From Isoetes taiwanensis (taxonomy: Eukaryota > Streptophyta > Lycopodiopsida > Isoetales > Isoetaceae), in assembly GCA_021234155.1 (NCBI GenBank), contig JAJEKV010000210.1:717501-781500 (forward strand): a DNA stretch of 64,000 nt, written 5' to 3'. The notes beneath the pieces were generated by a model. The model saw only the letters and a list, made by a program, of their open reading frames with translations, did not search any database and had not been told where the DNA came from. This document shows, piece by piece, positions 33,401-43,800 of this stretch; positions within the stretch are counted from its first letter, which is position 1; every line of letters begins with the position of its first letter. The position numbers were made by a program, and so were the translations under genes.

Positions 33401-33513
33401 TCCTGGCAGGGGTGGTGGAGAAGAAACTCACTAAGTGGGCCGAGGAGGCAGGGGTGCGGGCAATTGGCCAGGCAGGCTTTCGCCCAGCTCACTCCAAGAC
33501 CGACCAGGCGATC
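30480..33513 (+). mobile_element. Outer LINE (family A), 5' part: endonuclease and start of reverse transcriptase
   Basis: After a poorly preserved ORF1 region, the plus strand carries AP-endonuclease motifs in order: SRNCRGFP (about 31765), MDIVFLQETWEYEG (31834), CVLLGDFNAHGDG (32197) and SDHYPLYLTL (32556). The reverse transcriptase begins with IVSKVVPIYKAGNTDEPANY and AGFRPAHSKTD (33300-33510). The text breaks off at codon DQ, where family copy 59.3 kb reads HSTIDHIFTL. It resumes at 37635 after another LINE. Frames are interrupted many times. The enzyme would nick DNA and copy its own RNA at the nick; this copy cannot. Confidence 0.8.
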
Positions 33514-33650
33514 ACGACAAGAGCAGCGATCAGGCATTCGATCAGGCGATCGGCGACTTGTCGCGATGGTGGTCTACCATCAGGCAAGCTCCTCCACTGC
33601 TTGATCTTTCCTAGGGTTTCATAGTTTAGGTTCAATTTCGTATTCTTCTT

Positions 33651-34181
33651 ATGGGGAAAAAGAAAGCAGTTGAAACAGGAGACGATGAGTATGGTAACGA
33701 ACATCTGATTTCCCTGATGAGGGAGATGAAATCGGAATTGATGAAAGAAATGAAATCAGAATTGGCATCTCTGCGAATTCTGGTTGAAGAGGTCCTGACT
33801 CAAAATAAAGAGCTCAAGGAAATCAATGCAGAACTCAGAGAGGAGCTCTCTAGAAACACCTCCACCAATGCAGAAATCAAACAGGAGCTTTCTAGAAAGA
33901 GTTTGCCACAGCAGCCAGTTCATACAATGGTCGAATTGGTGGCCCAAGCCACTAAGGAGCAGCTTTCATTGCATCAAGAGCAGCAAGCATCAGAGAAATC
34001 TGATCAACAGAGCAGGGCACGTAATTTGAAGATATCAGGCATATCTGAACATGAGGAGGAAGATATCGAAGCCATAATTGAAAAATTCTTCAAAGATACC
34101 ATGCACCTCCATGAACCTGAGTATGTCCATTGCAAAAGATTGGGAAAACCGGGGAAGCACTCACGGGCCTATCCCGGTTAA
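33651..34181 (+). CDS. LINE ORF1 protein: coiled coil plus RRM-like domain (L1 ORF1p type)
   Basis: The frame opens at ATG (MGKKKAVETGDDEYG), has a long heptad-rich coiled coil (EMKSELMKEMKSELASL, residues about 20-80), then RARNLKISGISEHEEEDIE and FFKDTMHLHEPEYVHCKRLG. The last part follows the beta-alpha layout and the R-N-hydrophobic-X-hydrophobic-X-G start of the RNA-recognition motif in L1 ORF1p (Transposase_22). These proteins trimerise and coat LINE RNA. Most flowering-plant LINEs instead carry a zinc-knuckle ORF1. The frame ends soon after the RRM core; the C-terminal domain is probably lost to an indel near 34165. Confidence 0.7.
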   Translation: MGKKKAVETGDDEYGNEHLISLMREMKSELMKEMKSELASLRILVEEVLTQNKELKEINAELREELSRNTSTNAEIKQELSRKSLPQQPVHTMVELVAQATKEQLSLHQEQQASEKSDQQSRARNLKISGISEHEEEDIEAIIEKFFKDTMHLHEPEYVHCKRLGKPGKHSRAYPG

Positions 34182-34419
34182 ATTTAAATAACCACAGAAG
34201 CTTCGTGATGGGGTTTTTTGAATAACCGATCCGGGCTTTAAAGGGCACGAATCACGGTTAGACTTGGATCTAACACCGCACAATTGGAAATACGTAAAAA
34301 AAAGAATGGGGAAAAGGTTAAGGAAGCCGAGAAATGAAGGTTTTGTGGCATACCTTGATCGGAATGGCAGAGCAATAGTTACCAAAAGACGAAAGGATTA
34401 GGGATTAGGGGACGAAGGT

Positions 34420-37400
34420 TATAGCATGGAACATTCACGGTTTATCCCGGGCTAAAATTCAAGCTACTAGAGATGTTTGGATGAAGGGCTGATTTAATTC
34501 TTTTGTAGAAACTTGGGAGCACCAAGCTAGCTCTCTACGAGTTGGAAGGCTTTGATTTGTTGGCAAGAGTTTGGAACAACAAGGACACAAAGGTGTGTCG
34601 TGGCTTTGGTGGTGCGGTGGCTTATGTGTCGACCACATTACAAGGATAAAAGTGTCTCTAGCGTCACAAAACACAGGAAAACAATACTTTTGGTGAAGAT
34701 TTTCGCCGCGTGGAGTGTTATCTTTTTAGCGATATGTTACTTTGCTCGCTAAACATGTCTATTTATGATCAGCCCAACATGGATAGAGACAACCCTTTTC
34801 ATGAGCTTCGAAGGATACTCTTTCATATAAAGATCAAGGCGAGGTGGTATTAGTTGGGGATTTTAATGCCGGAACCAAGGGAAGTCAAACGTGTCTTTTG
34901 AAAATCTAAATGATGTCGGGCTATTTGAAATCGAAGATACCAGAAGGAGCTAGATCTTACTTGAGACACTATCAAGAACCAATCGGGAGACTTTTTCCTA
35001 GATTTTGGAACTTTGTGGGCTTAAAATCTTGAATGGTAACGGCCAATTCCCTCGGGACGAGGCTCAATGACTTGTTTCGCATACTTGGTTCTAGTGTTGT
35101 TGATTACTTGTTGAGCCTGAGACTCCTCCTTGATTGCTGATTTTGTGATAGGTGCAAAGCAACCGGAATCGACCATGTTCCGCCGCTATTTGACCTCGGT
35201 TGCCATGTGACGTAACCTCGGGTCTTAGATGGTTTAGAAGCAAAATTGAAACTAAACTATGCATTGCGGGGAGAAATATGAGGGATATCCGGAAGATCTT
35301 TTTGCAAACAACAAGTTGGGCGGGTAACATCGGGCTGATTCAAATAAGTTCTACGATTTGTTATTATCTCATTTGCAGCCAAGGTGTTTAGATATTCCAG
35401 CCAAAAGAAAGTCTCGGTGTAATGGTTGGTGGGATGGGGAATGCCAACTTGCTTTCGCTCTAAATTACCCAAAGGTTGTATCTTTAAACCCAAATGGTAC
35501 AAGTCACTCATTAGGCGTAAAAAGAGAGCCTATTTTTCACTTAAGGCAATCTCAACTTGGGCGTGGCTTGGTTCACATCCTCGCACTTTCACGGAAGGTG
35601 CTTAAAGGTAATAGCCCGGTGACCCCTTTGGATCTGAAGCATTGTTCTGATTGGTTCGTGGGCTGTATTTTGTGGAAAATGCAAGCACTATGGAAGATCT
35701 GCAAGTGGATTCAGATATATTCACGGAAGAAGAAGTGTCAATGAGGCTCAGTGACATGAGTAATGGTAAGGCAGCGGATCTCCAGGGGTTGAGCATGGAA
35801 CTATTGAAATGGGGTGGCGGCTTTCTACGGATCACAACAAAGCTATTGAATGATGCGGTGAAATTTGGTCTTCCTAAGGCTTGGCGAGAGAATAGAGTGA
35901 TTCCCATTCACAAATCTGGAGACAAGAAGATTGTCACTAACTACAGAACTATTCTGATTGGAAGCATATTCTCTAAACTTTTGGGTAGTCTTTTGGAGAA
36001 TAAGCTCAACGTTTGGGCTGATGAGAATGGCAAGAGGGCAAGAGGTCAGGCTGGTTTTAGACACCAGCACAATACCTTGGACCATATTTTGGTATTACGC
36101 ACAATCGTTGAGAAGGCCAAAGATCCTCGTAAATCTCTATATCTAGCATTTATAGATTTTTCAAAGGCATTTGATAAAGTTCCGAGGAAAGACTTGGGTG
36201 CCAGGATGGATTATTTAGGTGTACCTCCTTCGTGGAAGGGGGCTGTAGCGAAGTTATATGAGGAAGTAATCATAAAACTCTCTTTGGACTTGAGCATAGA
36301 GATACTGAGAGCACTATAGGAGTCCAGGGTGTCTCCGTCGCCTACCCTTTCGGTTGTATATAGATCAGCTTGAGGATTGGTTTGGGGAGAGATGCATGTT
36401 TGGCACTAATTTTGGAGATTATGTACTTCAGCTGTTATTATATGCTGATGACATTGTGCTACTGGCTGACACTCCAGACATATTACAGGTACACTTACAT
36501 CACCTGGCTTCATTTTGTGATGCAAAGCAAATGTCAGTAAACTTAAAGAAAACAAAAATTATGGTTGTTGGAACTATGCAGAGGCCTACCTTTTTGTACA
36601 AAGACGAGGCCCTAGAAATAGTGGATCATTATAAATATCTAGGGTTGGAAATTTCAGCCAATTATAAATGGCATGAATGCTTGAAGAGACGAGTGACTGG
36701 TGGTAAGGCAGCCCTATATAGTATGCTGGCTAAATGCCATAAAGCCTCTTTGATGATTGGGGTCTAAAGAAGATCTTTGTTCAAAACGGCTTGTGCAAAC
36801 AATCATTCTTTATGGGTCACCAATTTGGGGGCCATATTTGTCACTCAAGCAGTGGACGCAGGTTGAAGCAGTGTTGAAAGCTTTTATACGGGAAGAATTG
36901 GGCATCAAATGCCAGATCCCATATGCTTTACTGTTAGCGGAGACAGGTCTGATTCCATTAGAGGTGGAAGCCTTATTTCAAACAATAAACTTTGTTAATA
37001 GAGTCCGCAGTCTAGATGCTACTAGGCTACCTCAAATAGCTTTGAATATTTCTGCAGAGTGTGGATGGTACCACAAGGTACTTGAATGGGCAGAGAAATG
37101 GGGTATAAGCGAAACAAATTGGCCAAGCAATCGCTATAGGTGCGGGGATCTCATACAAAACATTGGTCGTGGCGTAAATTGTGGGCTAATAAGGGTTCGA
37201 GGATGATTTCTTATATTTCCGAAGTAAACCAGATGGTAATATACTCAGACCAAGAATATCTGAAGGCTGATATCCCTAGGTTTCTGAAACAGCTGATTGC
37301 AAGATACAGGATCAGCTCTCACAAGCTACGTGTGGAAACGGGAAGATGGTATGGGATTCCTAGAGAAGATAGACTCTGTACTCTATGTGATTGCAATCAG

Positions 37401-37571
37401 ATCGAGGATGAAAACCATGTATTTGTTGGCTGCCCTGCATATGAGGAGATTAGAATCAAACATGGTATCCATTGTTCTAATTTTCAATCCCTGTTTGACA
37501 TGGATCCTAAAGTAGTAGGTTATTACATTAGAGATGTTGATTCATACCGTTCTATGTTGTTGAAATTGTAA
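34420..37571 (+). pseudogene. LINE ORF2 (endonuclease, reverse transcriptase, zinc finger), family B
   Basis: Endonuclease traces include AWNIHGLSRAKIQ (about 34424) and GDFNAGTKGS (34857). The reverse transcriptase shows VSMRLSDMSNGKAADLQGLS (35737), VIPIHKSGDKKIVTNYR, GQAGFRHQHNTLDHIL, AFIDFSKAFDKVPR and, after a shift, LLLYADDIVLLAD (36429) with intact catalytic YADD. The C-terminus has VETGRWYGIPREDRLC, then CNQIEDENHVFVGC. Frame changes occur near 36320 and 36760, and several lie in the endonuclease. It would serve target-primed reverse transcription. The endonuclease portion is unusually ragged compared with the 3' half. Confidence 0.85.
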
Positions 37572-37614
37572 AGTACTTTTCGCTCCATGACCTTCAAGGT
37601 CCTAAGTGGGCGTG

Positions 37615-37640
37615 ATCAATACATTACATTACATTACATA
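37615..37640 (+). repeat. ATTAC-repeat LINE tail
   Basis: Three to four ATTAC units follow the 3' end of the inner LINE and lead straight into the outer LINE coding text. A short tandem repeat instead of poly(A) marks the end. Confidence 0.85.
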
Positions 37641-39390
37641 TCTTCACTTTGAGAGTGTTGATGGAGGCAAGCCGGAATGCGCGACAGGACTTGTATTGCT
37701 GCTTTGTAGATTTTAAGACTGCATATGATACCGTCCCCAGAGACATGCTGTGGCAGAGGTTGCAAGAATTGCGAGTTCCACAGGAGTTGCAGAATGTGGT
37801 GCACCAGCTTTATGATGGGATTTATGATGCACTGCCTTATGAAGATCGACGGGTAGCTAGCACTATGGGAGTTAAGCAAGGCTGCCCGTTGTCTCCAACG
37901 CTTTTTGGGTTGTACATTGATAGCTTGGAGACGTGGATGCGGCACCATGGGGAGCGGGGTGCAATTATCTATCGACCTCGTGAGCGGAGCCGTATCAGAG
38001 CGGATGATGTAGCTTTGCTAGCCCACACGGCCGCCGGTATCATGCGGCGGCATTTGGATGCCCTCAATGGGTTACGTGGGGCAACGGGAATGGTGAACTT
38101 GCACAAAACTAAGCTTCTCGTGATCTGTCCTCGCAACACCCTATCCGGGAGTTATATTACGGGGGACAGAAGTGGAGATGGTGCTGAGCTTCAAGTATCC
38201 GGGAATTGATTTCACTACTAACATCTTTGTGGGATGAGTGTGTGTGGAGAGGAGAGCCGCGCAGGCTGGAAGGCTTTATATGCAAGTGCAAAATGCGCGG
38301 TTGCCGGATAGATCTCTGTGGATCTGGGCGAGGAGAGCACACTGTTTAGGGCTTTGGTCGAGCCGGTGCCGCTATATGGGGTGGAGGTTTGGGGCCCGGC
38401 AGTTAGCAAAAATACGTGGGATAGGTTGGAAAGGGTGCGTAAAGCTTTCTTGACATATAGCTTGGGAGTGAAGGACACCGCACCGCATCGATTTTATTGT
38501 ATGAGACGGTTTCGCCTTTTTACAAAGATTCGCTACGCGCAGCATCTTACTTGCTTCCATAAGGTGGATGGGATGGATGAGCATCGCTTGCCCCCATAGG
38601 CCGCGGTTGTTAACGCCAGGGCCCCCAAATGCAATTGAAGAGGGTATGGCACGAAAGCATCGTAAGGGATGGTTTAGGAGGTGGTCTATGGATTACCAGA
38701 CGCATGGTGGTACCGCGCATTCGACACGCAGAATGGGCAATTGGATGCGAGCTATGCTTTGCCACCCCGTGGGATGCCTCTACTCTTGCAAAGCCCAAGA
38801 CAGCACTATCACGCCGATTAATCCCGCCTTGAGCATGGACCCCATCGGTGCTTTTGAAAGCACACATCTCGTGAAGAAACGAGAGCTATTGCTGCCATAA
38901 GGACGGGTTCCCATTACCGAATTGAAACAGTCATTTGGGGGTGAATGGCGGGCACGGGATCCCCGTGGAGGAGAGGATATGTCGTTGTTGTGAGATGCAC
39001 GTGATAGAGGATGAGCACCATGCCCTCCATGGGTGCCCAAAGATATGCCCATGTCCGAAAGCAAAGGCACACCGATCTTAGATGCTCGACACGCCGCTAC
39101 ATCGCCATCGCATCACCTCGGTAGCGCCACCGGGAGCTTACATCATGCGCATTTCGCCGGACTTGCTCTTCCGGGGCATGGTATTTGAGAGCCTCTTTGT
39201 TAGGGTTTTTCCTCCCAAATGGGGGTTTTTTTCATCCGGTAGTAGGGTTCTCTTTGTCTGATAACATTGTTTGTTTTGGTGTTGGGGTTTTGGCTTTTTG
39301 CCCGTTTTCTCTGCATGTACCGCCTCATAGGCCTCTCGGCCTCCGTGGGACGTTAAAATAAACTTCCTTCCTTCCTTCCTTCCTTCCTCA
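37635..39390 (+). mobile_element. Outer LINE (family A), 3' part: reverse transcriptase to tail
   Basis: It continues the reverse transcriptase with LYCCFVDFKTAYDTVPRDML, MGVKQGCPLSPTLFGLYIDS and RADDVALLAH. The catalytic tyrosine of YADD is replaced by arginine here, while the copy at 59.9 kb keeps IYADDV. Downstream are PLYGVEVWGPAVSK and, near 38965-39040, the zinc cluster RICRCCEMHVIEDEHHALHGC. The 3' untranslated region carries a stem-loop (CCTCCCAAATGGGGG, 39211-39226) and ends in CCTCCGTGGGACGTTAAAATAAA followed by CTTC repeats (39363-39388). Multiple frameshifts are present. Confidence 0.85.
39363..39388 (+). repeat. (CTTC)n LINE tail
   Basis: About six CTTC units end the outer LINE. 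The family copy at 61.3 kb ends in CTTCCTTCCTT as well. Confidence 0.85.
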
Positions 39391-39655
39391 TCTGCGACCA
39401 AGAATTCGGACTCCACATGGGTTGTATAGTAGGCTAGACCCAGAATTCGAGGCTGCAACTAGATGAACAGATCCAATATTTTTTTTTTATTCAGATCTAG
39501 CCTGCGTCTTGAATCAAGAAGGTGCCGCATCAGATAAATGGGTGCCTGATGATGCCATGATGCCTTCGATGATGGTAGCCAAATGTAGCATGTAGCATGA
39601 AGTTTTTTTTTTTTCCCTTTGAAACCATGTGTTCAATTTGCATCATTGGAAGTGG

Positions 39656-39750
39656 CTTTTTGGGTTGCCCCTAAGGGGGCAAACCCTTGTTTATGTGGGT
39701 TTGTGGCATATTATAGGTATATGCCAGTATATGCTTGAAATATGCATATG
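39656..39750 (+). repeat. Hairpin repeat family H, copy 4
   Basis: CTTTTTGGGTTGCCCCTAAGG, GGCAAACCCTTGTTTATGTGGG and the TATATGCCAGTATATGC block match copies 1-3. It lies about 130 bp before a short open exon starting ATG at 39883. Confidence 0.8.
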
Positions 39751-39882
39751 ACCGCTAAAACCCCTTATTGGTCAGTAAATGCTTTCTGTCGTTTTGCGTT
39801 GTTGGGCAGCCACTCTTGAAACCGGGCTAACCGAGAGGCCCGCCCGGGCAAACGTGCATGAGTGTGGGATTTAGTATCCGGA

Positions 39883-39977
39883 ATGGCTTCAGCAGAAATG
39901 GGCTACGATCGCCGCCTCAATATTCTTCTACGCACCGCCTCTCTTCCATCACCAAGTCCCGAAGAAGATCCGCAGAG
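39883..39977 (+). CDS. Candidate first exon, unknown product
   Basis: ATG opens MASAEMGYDRRLNILLRTAS and a further 11 residues, then meets a GTAACA donor. The surroundings are GC-rich, as in a genuine 5' exon. It may belong to the same gene as the downstream HisG exons or to another captured fragment; I cannot tell. Confidence 0.35.
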
Positions 39978-40783
39978 GTAACATGCTACCGTTTGGAAAT
40001 TTCTTCCGAGCGAAAGTGAAGTCCGAGAAAACAAGTGGACAAAATTAGGAGGAATATACACGCCCATGGAGCTGGGAATTTGTTGAGTGAGGATGATATG
40101 CTTGGACGGCAGGCGCTTAGACGCAGTACATGATTTGGTTGGAAACATGCCATTTCACCCTCCTACAAGTTCATGGATTTATTTGATTGGTTCTTATAGG
40201 ATATTAAGAGGATTGGGTTGTGCTAATACTTAAATGATTATTATAAGGGCCAACTTTGGAAGACTCATCACAAAATGAAAAAGTCCTAAAGCATGGTTCC
40301 ACATGTTCTATAGTGCCCATGCATGACAACCATATTGATCATATCCATTTTTTAGTTACATATTCCTTGCTTATGTTTGTACACGTAAAATGTTGGTGAT
40401 ATAGCATGCCAGAACCATCATATGAGAAAAGGGAAAGAAGCAGATAGAAACCAGATTTGAGTTGCTGTCAGAATCTTCATGGGAATAAACATGCACAGGA
40501 AAATCATATAAGATCAATCTAGTACTTTACGATATTGTAACTTCCTTATGAATGAGAATGAGAGATTATATATTGTAATGTCTATTTGGTCTTTTCTCAT
40601 TGAACATGAAGGTCGAGAAATAGGATGGCATGAATGCGACCTAAGGCCGAGAAGATTACCATGATTACATTGCGAGGGGCATAACTTTAGAAGATTTTTA
40701 GTGGCCATCTTACATCTAATGGGCGGTATAAGATATTTAATTGGTGCGCACCATCCACCTCACTAGATGGTGTTGTCTCAAGT
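39978..40783. other. No gene recognised
   Basis: It is AT-rich and may be intron. Confidence 0.35.
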
Positions 40784-41875
40784 TTTTGAAGGATGTGGGC
40801 AGGTCGAGATGGTTGAGGTATGTTAATTCTCATTATCTTTCTGTATATTGTAGTTCCCAATTTTGTTTTTAATAAGCTCTTATTCTGTAAACTACATTTC
40901 TATATGATACCGTGGCCCCAAACTAAAAGCTCGGCTTTACCAAAGCACTTACAGATCAACTAATAGCCCCAAACTTTCTAAGTTATGAAGGATTTGCATA
41001 TTTCATTGATGGTGTTCTATTTATGACAGATGGGTACTGCAGATGCCATTCTGGACCTTGTTAGCAGTGGGACAACACTTCATGAAAATAATCTTAAGGA
41101 AATAGAAGGTGACAAAGTTATGTCTAGTTAGGTAAGCTTTTACTTCTGGAAAATATGTTGTAATCTCTTTTTAAACTGAAGGCCAGCATCTTAATATTTC
41201 AGGGCATTCTAATTGCTAGTAGGAAAGCACTATTGGAGCGCCCAGGAGCCTTGGAGGTTGTCCATGAAATGCTTGAACGTCTGGATACACATCTTAGAGC
41301 TAGGAATCAATTATTGGTAGAGAGTTCAATTACTTTATATAACTATCAATGAGAGTATTGGCTATTTTTTTTCCAAAATCTGAGGCTTTCTATTTTACTA
41401 TTCTCATCATCGGTTTTTTTGGATGCCATGTAGGTGATGTAACATGCGGGGTGACTCTGCTAAAGATGTCGCTTTGCGAGTGTTGAAGAGTTCACAAGTT
41501 TTTGGTTTACAGGTAAAAGCTATCGGCTATAAAGGGGCACAATCATGGAGGGTCAAAGATGTTTTAACAACCTTGAAGTTACATCATGTGGGGATTTTGC
41601 GGAGTCCAGTGTATAGTCAAGAGGATAGTCTTAAAGTCAATTATTCTACAATATTAATTTGTGTAAATAAGAAAGATTTATACAATTCTGTGAAGAAACC
41701 AAGAGGGGTAAGCCATATGTTGGTTGTTTGTGAATTATAATAATCAGTTCCTTTATCTCTGAAATCCTTATTTCTAAAACCTTCCCAGATGTCTGGAAGT
41801 GGTGTGCTTGTGGCACCCTTGACCTATATATTTGAGGAACGATGGCACGCACTGGTTGAAACAGCGCAAGAGTCC
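40784..41875 (+). pseudogene. hisG-like: ATP phosphoribosyltransferase (histidine biosynthesis), fragment, disabled
   Basis: The exons match the C-terminal half of plastid ATP phosphoribosyltransferase, the first enzyme of histidine synthesis. They are about 40784-40817 (GQVEMVE), 41030-41131 ([20 protein letters not shown]), 41203-41316 (GILIASRKALLERPGALEVV), 41434-41512 (MRGDSAKDVALRVLKSSQVF), about 41604-41707 (YSTILICVNKKDLYNSVKK) and from 41789 (SGSGVLVAPLTYIFEERW). [10 protein letters not shown] is part of the conserved phosphoribosyl-pyrophosphate region. Lesions are TAG at 41129-41131 where the family has glutamine before the splice donor, a frameshift at about 41434-41443, and loss of the usual end after TYIFEE. 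The N-terminal half is missing. A LINE fragment follows directly. Confidence 0.85.
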
Positions 41876-42064
41876 GCCAGGTGGTATTTAAGAATATTTA
41901 TTAGCCATGGAGAAGATGGCACTATTTTTGGTCATCATGTATTTGAATTTCTATTTGGTTCTCACTTTGCACACCAGTTTATTAATTTGAATGCCAACTG
42001 CTTAGCTAGTATTTTGTATATTGTTCCTGTCGGAGCTATGGGCCTCCATTCTAATATGGATTAG

Positions 42065-42620
42065 GGCCTCTCCACCTGTAGAACTAAGGCAACGAAGACA
42101 GCAATCAGGCTCGGGTGCAGTACTTTTCCCGCCCAAACACCCTTGATTGCTAGCAGCATATATTCCTTGAGCTTGTGCCAAAAGGAGAAATTCCGGTGGA
42201 AAACCGTCAGGGCTTGGTGTTTTCTCATGCGGCATGGATTTCAGAGTTCTATGAACCTCATCAAACGTAATGTTCCTAAGAAGGGCACTATTATCCTCTT
42301 CTGAGATTTCTGGTTGAAGGGCCGGTAGGAACTGCTGAAGGTCCGCTGCATAGGTACTAGGCAAAGTTTTTTCAGCAAAAAGTTTCTCGTACTCTTGGAA
42401 GAAATATTCAATAAAGATTGGCATCCATAACTAATGTTATTCCATTGCTGATCAGTCTGTTTCCAGCCAGCCTAAAGAGCACTTTCGAACTTTCTTTATT
42501 TGCATGCTCATACCAATGAGCCTTTTCTCTCATAGCAGCACCTCTTGCTTCATCCTCCTTTGTATCCTTGAGCTGAAGCTCTAATCCTTACTCCAGCGCA
42601 TCTAGAGTCTCAAGGTTAGG
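42065..42620 (-). mobile_element. LINE ORF2 fragment (pre-RT and RT fingers)
   Basis: Minus-strand text reads EARGAAMREKAHWYEHANKE and VLFRLAGNRLISNGIT, then ITFDEVHRTLKSMPHEKTPS followed by PDGFPPEF. The order and wording match the LINE at 48-51.9 kb (ARGAAVRSKTKWY; KSPGPDGFPPEF). Both ends are truncated. The left end touches the HisG-like exon region. Confidence 0.85.
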
Positions 42621-43736
42621 CTTAAGGTCGATGTGAACATTTGTTTTGTGAGGCTAGAATGCCATGGACATGATAAGGCATTCATTTTTTTTTGCATTTT
42701 TAACAGTCGATTTGTGGCATCTGCATTTATATTATGTACTATAATCCTCTTAATGCTGGTAATTGATGAAGGGTTTTGCATCAAAGTCGCAAACAAACTA
42801 ATGAATGGTCTGTCAAATGGTTTTGCATCAAAGTCACAAACAAACTACTAAATATTTAAATGGACATGTAGAGTCACACGACATTGTCCATGGTCTGGCC
42901 ATGACAAATGACGTTATTCTAGTGCTAACAAACTCCCTTAAACGATATCAAAAAAATTTCCTTGTGTTATTGAAGCTTTTCAAGGTAGCTTCTATTTGAC
43001 TGAAATTGCAAAGGATATAATTACAAGGTGAATATTCATCAAATTGTAATGGGTTCATGGCGTATCCTTAACAAGCAAATGGTTTGAACATCCTTAGCAG
43101 CTTGATTGTGGTGAGCTTACCTAGTTCCTGGCTGTTGTAGATAAACTGCTAGCATTTATCCCGTTTTAAAGGATGCAAATTGTTGCATAGTATATTTTAG
43201 CATACCTTTTTTTCCACTTGTGGTTTTGTATTCCTTACGACCTGCTTTTGCTTTGGATTAAGTCGGATCTCGAATTATGCAAACCGGAGGTTATAGTGAA
43301 TGGCTATAGCCCTTTGTTGAAAGGCTCATCACTCTGTGACCCTAAAATTTACCGGACTGTGCTTATGGCTCCCTATGTGGATCAATCTAATTCAAAAATC
43401 ATCTAGATTAAAACCCTCAGCTGGCGAAGAAAGTAAGAAATTCGATAAAAAGATCGAGCTAGACCAAGCAAAAAAGGGTCGGAAACCATTGTTCTTGAGC
43501 TGTGATTAGTCCCGTGATCGATAAAGGTCAGCCTCTAGCACAGTTATGTAAGCTTTGGCAAGAAAACCCATAATGAGTCTCATTTCCGTGCTGCACTCTA
43601 TACCTTGCTCGAGAAATTAGCTATAGCGGAATGCCCGATTACTCTGACATCATAAACAAGCATTCTGCTCGATGTCTTAAACATCGTCAATGGCCTGAGA
43701 CAAAACTATTCAATTCAAGATCCTAATATAAGTGTT
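42621..43736. other. No gene recognised; one unassigned frame
   Basis: A plus frame at about 43254-43406 reads SDLELCKPEVIVNGYSPLLK and more. It looks exon-like, but I cannot assign it. A duplicated phrase (GGTTTTGCATCAAAGTC.CAAACAAACTA) occurs at 42771-42800 and 42819-42848. Confidence 0.4.
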
Positions 43737-43800
43737 GGTTTTTGGGTTGCCCAAAGGGCAAACCCTAGGTGAATTTGGAATATGCTTGTAATATGTGTGA
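43735..43800 (+). repeat. Hairpin repeat family H, copy 5 (left end)
   Basis: GGTTTTTGGGTTGCCCAAAGGGCAAACCCTAGGTG has the same hairpin start with a shorter loop. Similarity fades within about 65 bp. Confidence 0.7.

Larger units (their letters stand above)
33514..37634 (+). mobile_element. Inner LINE (family B), near full length, nested in family A
   Basis: About 4.1 kb long, it has a 5' leader, ORF1 (33651-34181), an endonuclease, a reverse transcriptase and a terminal zinc finger (to 37571), and ends in an ATTAC-repeat tail (37619-37639). Removing it restores the flanking LINE's reverse-transcriptase text (AGFRPAHSKTD then HYIFTLRVLMEA), as judged against the third copy at 59.6 kb. No long target duplication is evident. 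Small indels break ORF2, so it is inactive as sequenced. Confidence 0.85.

Noticed and set aside
39197-39237. Rho-independent bacterial terminator from hairpin plus T run
   Set aside because: The context is a LINE 3' untranslated region in a plant genome.
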